A DNA stretch of 64,000 nt from Chitinophagales bacterium (GTDB taxonomy: Bacteria; Bacteroidota; Bacteroidia; Chitinophagales; UBA8649), in NCBI GenBank assembly GCA_020635975.1, contig JACJYT010000003.1:62001-126000 (forward strand), given 5' to 3'. The position numbers and the translations under genes are program-made. Of this stretch, positions 62,413 to 64,000 are shown in pieces. Numbering within the stretch: position 1 is the first letter of the stretch; the number at the start of each line of letters is the position of its first letter. The notes under the pieces were generated by a model that saw only the letters and a list, made by a program, of their open reading frames with translations, had not been told where the DNA came from and did not search any database.

Positions 62413-63357
62413 TTAATAGGAGAAAAAGTCTTTTTTGAACTTAAACTTCATGCCCAGCTCGTGTACTTGTCCTACGTCTTGTCGAACATTCCCTGCACCC
62501 ATGTCGTAAGAGTAAAAAATGCTCACTGCTTTTTTAATGGTAAAGCCTCCTTCAAAAATCATGGTACTTAATGAACGATAACCTATACCAGCAAAGAAAA
62601 CATCTTGCATAGCAAAGCGAGCAGAAAGTATAGCTTGTGGCATAGAGCCAATTACGTAATGAAAATTGAAAGCCGGTTCTAAGTACATTGGCGTATCATT
62701 AGGTCCTGAGTTCTTTTTGAAGAAAATCTTACCACCAAACATGGCGTAATAATGTTGCATTTTTTTGAACTTCGTTTTCTCGTCATTTTGTCCAGCAATA
62801 GGAACGTTTAACTGAAGAAGTTGCGGTACAGCAACACTTGCAAATAAGGTTTTACTTTTGTAGAAAATCCCAAAAGAGGCATCTGGGAAGAATTGAGATC
62901 CTCTATTGTTAAATATGGCTTGATCCGTTGGTTGGTCTAAACGAATTTTAGAGCCATTAATTCTATATTGAACAAGGCTAGCTGCTAGTCCGAAGGAAAG
63001 CACCTTATACTCACTAATTCCTCTTCTGTATTCAGAAAAAACTAAGTTATAAGCAAAGGATCCGCCAATTCCAGAGAAGCTAGTTGGACCTATAAAGTCG
63101 TTGAAAATTGTTGCTCCGACACCGATGTTCTTGTTTTCTATACTTGTATGGAAAGTTGCCACCGCAGTAAAAGGCGATTGGTTAATATTTGTCCATTGCT
63201 TTCTAACCGATAAATTAATAACACTAGCTTGGTCGGTGCCAGCTACCGCTGGGTTGTAAATAAAGGTGTTCTCTCTAAACAAACTAAAGTCGGGCAATTG
63301 TTGCGCATTTAATTTGGCAAATAAGAAAACTAGTAATAAGGGTAAAAATCTTTTCAT
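62413..63357 (-). CDS. PorP/SprF-family T9SS outer-membrane protein (paralog 2)
   Basis: This 314-residue protein has signal MKRFLPLLLVFLFAKLNA. The PorP/SprF motif set is present: FSLFRENTFIYNPAVAGTDQ, VRKQWTNINQSPFTAV, GVGATIFNDFIGPTSFSGIG and YSYDMGAG. It is encoded right after a type B (CHU_C) sorting-domain protein. Type B cargo is known to need a PorP/SprF partner at the outer membrane, so this protein is probably the dedicated partner of that cargo. Confidence 0.92.
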   Translation of the reverse strand: MKRFLPLLLVFLFAKLNAQQLPDFSLFRENTFIYNPAVAGTDQASVINLSVRKQWTNINQSPFTAVATFHTSIENKNIGVGATIFNDFIGPTSFSGIGGSFAYNLVFSEYRRGISEYKVLSFGLAASLVQYRINGSKIRLDQPTDQAIFNNRGSQFFPDASFGIFYKSKTLFASVAVPQLLQLNVPIAGQNDEKTKFKKMQHYYAMFGGKIFFKKNSGPNDTPMYLEPAFNFHYVIGSMPQAILSARFAMQDVFFAGIGYRSLSTMIFEGGFTIKKAVSIFYSYDMGAGNVRQDVGQVHELGMKFKFKKDFFSY

Positions 63358-63396
63358 ATTTCTTTCTTCAGTCAGTAAGCAAGTTAGTCTTAAATT

Positions 63397-64000
63397 TTAT
63401 TCTAGAATGGTAATTGGTCCAGTGTAATTTTGGGTCTGCTCGCCATTTTCAAAGATCCTTAAGATATAATAGTAAGTACCTTCAGGCAATTCTTTCCCAT
63501 TATAAGTTCCATACCAATCATTTTCGTAAGGACCAGCTTCATAAACCACATCTTCCCATCGGTTTAATATAGTAACCTTATTATCTGGGTATCGGTACAA
63601 CCAACGGATATACCAAAAATCATTGACTCCATCTCCATTTGGAGAAATTCCAGAAGGTATAAAAGGTCCTTCACCTTCAGTATAACGTTCGTCTACAGTA
63701 ACCGTAATGCTATCAATATCTTTACAATTATCTAAATCTTCTACCAAAACCCAAACGGTAGCTGTACTATCGTGCCAAAATAAAGGATCTTGACAATCCA
63801 CACAAGAAAGCGGATAAGCAGGTTCCCAAGTATAAAAGCTTCCACCACTTGCATTAAGTTGCAAGGTATCTAATAAGTAAATAGTAGTATCATTTCCTGC
63901 AAAGGCAAAGGATGGTTTTGTAAAGGCAAGAGCGAAATTAGGTGTAGTGAAATCATTCCAGTTGTAAACATCAAGAATATCCCAAGAACCTAAAACAAAT
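63397..64000 (-). CDS. T9SS type B (CHU_C/gliding-associated) C-terminal domain protein, N-terminus outside window
   Basis: The frame is open to the window edge; the visible end is 200 residues and the start is beyond 64000. The readable upstream part (FVLGSWDILDVYNWNDFTTP, then residues to AGNDTTIYLLDTLQL) is a repeat-like body with PKD/Ig character. The type B sorting domain shows FIPSGISPNGDGVNDFWYIR, YPDNKVTILNRWEDVVYEA, NDWYGTYNGKELPEGTYYYI and the terminal TGPITILE. It should be exported by the T9SS and is the likely cargo of the PorP/SprF protein just downstream (39-base gap). Confidence 0.9.
   Translation of the reverse strand, partial: FVLGSWDILDVYNWNDFTTPNFALAFTKPSFAFAGNDTTIYLLDTLQLNASGGSFYTWEPAYPLSCVDCQDPLFWHDSTATVWVLVEDLDNCKDIDSITVTVDERYTEGEGPFIPSGISPNGDGVNDFWYIRWLYRYPDNKVTILNRWEDVVYEAGPYENDWYGTYNGKELPEGTYYYILRIFENGEQTQNYTGPITILE

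Overview
This window is from a low-G+C chromosome of a member of the Bacteroidota, most likely order Flavobacteriales. A Cryomorphaceae/Schleiferiaceae-like lineage is only a guess. The evidence is a complete type IX secretion (T9SS) core porP-gldK-gldL-gldM-gldN, the T9SS lipoprotein PorW/SprE, several secreted proteins with T9SS C-terminal sorting domains, families almost confined to the phylum (DUF4271, DUF4293, GldKLMN), Bacteroidota-type -7 promoter boxes (TAnnTTTG), and almost no Shine-Dalgarno sequences. Most genes are single-copy housekeeping or envelope genes. I see no transposase, integrase, phage or CRISPR array.

Layout. 1-7.2 kb: DUF4271 membrane protein (cut by the window edge), hemD, porP, gldKLMN. 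7.2-13.9 kb, opposite strand: porW/sprE, a class A penicillin-binding protein and uvrC. 14-15.8 kb: M23 peptidase, bactofilin, AtpZ and a small membrane protein, without the atp genes that often follow. 15.9-20.2 kb, minus strand: yceD-rpmF-fabH-efp-accB-accC. 20.4-28.5 kb: OmpA-type lipoprotein, DUF1207-like barrel, htpG, then truA-ABC exporter-repeat protein, and DUF4293.

28.7-42.6 kb is the accessory, surface-protein part: a 2213-residue T9SS cargo, a DUF4139 protein with a small lipoprotein, tRNA-Arg(UCU) followed by tandem hairpin repeats, two near-duplicate T9SS cargo genes separated by a sorting-domain remnant, and a further T9SS cargo. 42.7-51.2 kb: msrB-msrA-selO, DUF2007, recQ, a glycosyltransferase, yraN, a 180-bp foldback element, a phosphoglucose/phosphomannose isomerase and rluD. 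51.3-55.8 kb: a secreted trypsin-fold protease with a PKD domain and eight SprB-type repeats. 56-64 kb: purT, then on the minus strand an Rrf2 regulator with an outer-membrane barrel (DUF2490) and a PiT/CysP-like permease, a DEAD-type helicase with an FAD oxidoreductase, and a PorP/SprF protein paired with a type B (CHU_C) sorting-domain protein that runs off the window.

How it fits together: the T9SS core (GldK/N ring, GldL/M motor, PorW, PorP) and its cargo (four type A and one type B sorting-domain proteins) are spread over the window. Peptidoglycan enzymes sit beside T9SS and cytoskeletal genes. The points most worth checking are the Rrf2-barrel-CysP-like unit as a possible anion or sulfate uptake system, the porW-PBP1A-uvrC unit, the homogenised 3' halves of the duplicated cargo genes, the repeats after tRNA-Arg, and the foldback element. 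No unmistakable new multi-gene system was found. All family calls rest on reading motifs, not on searches.
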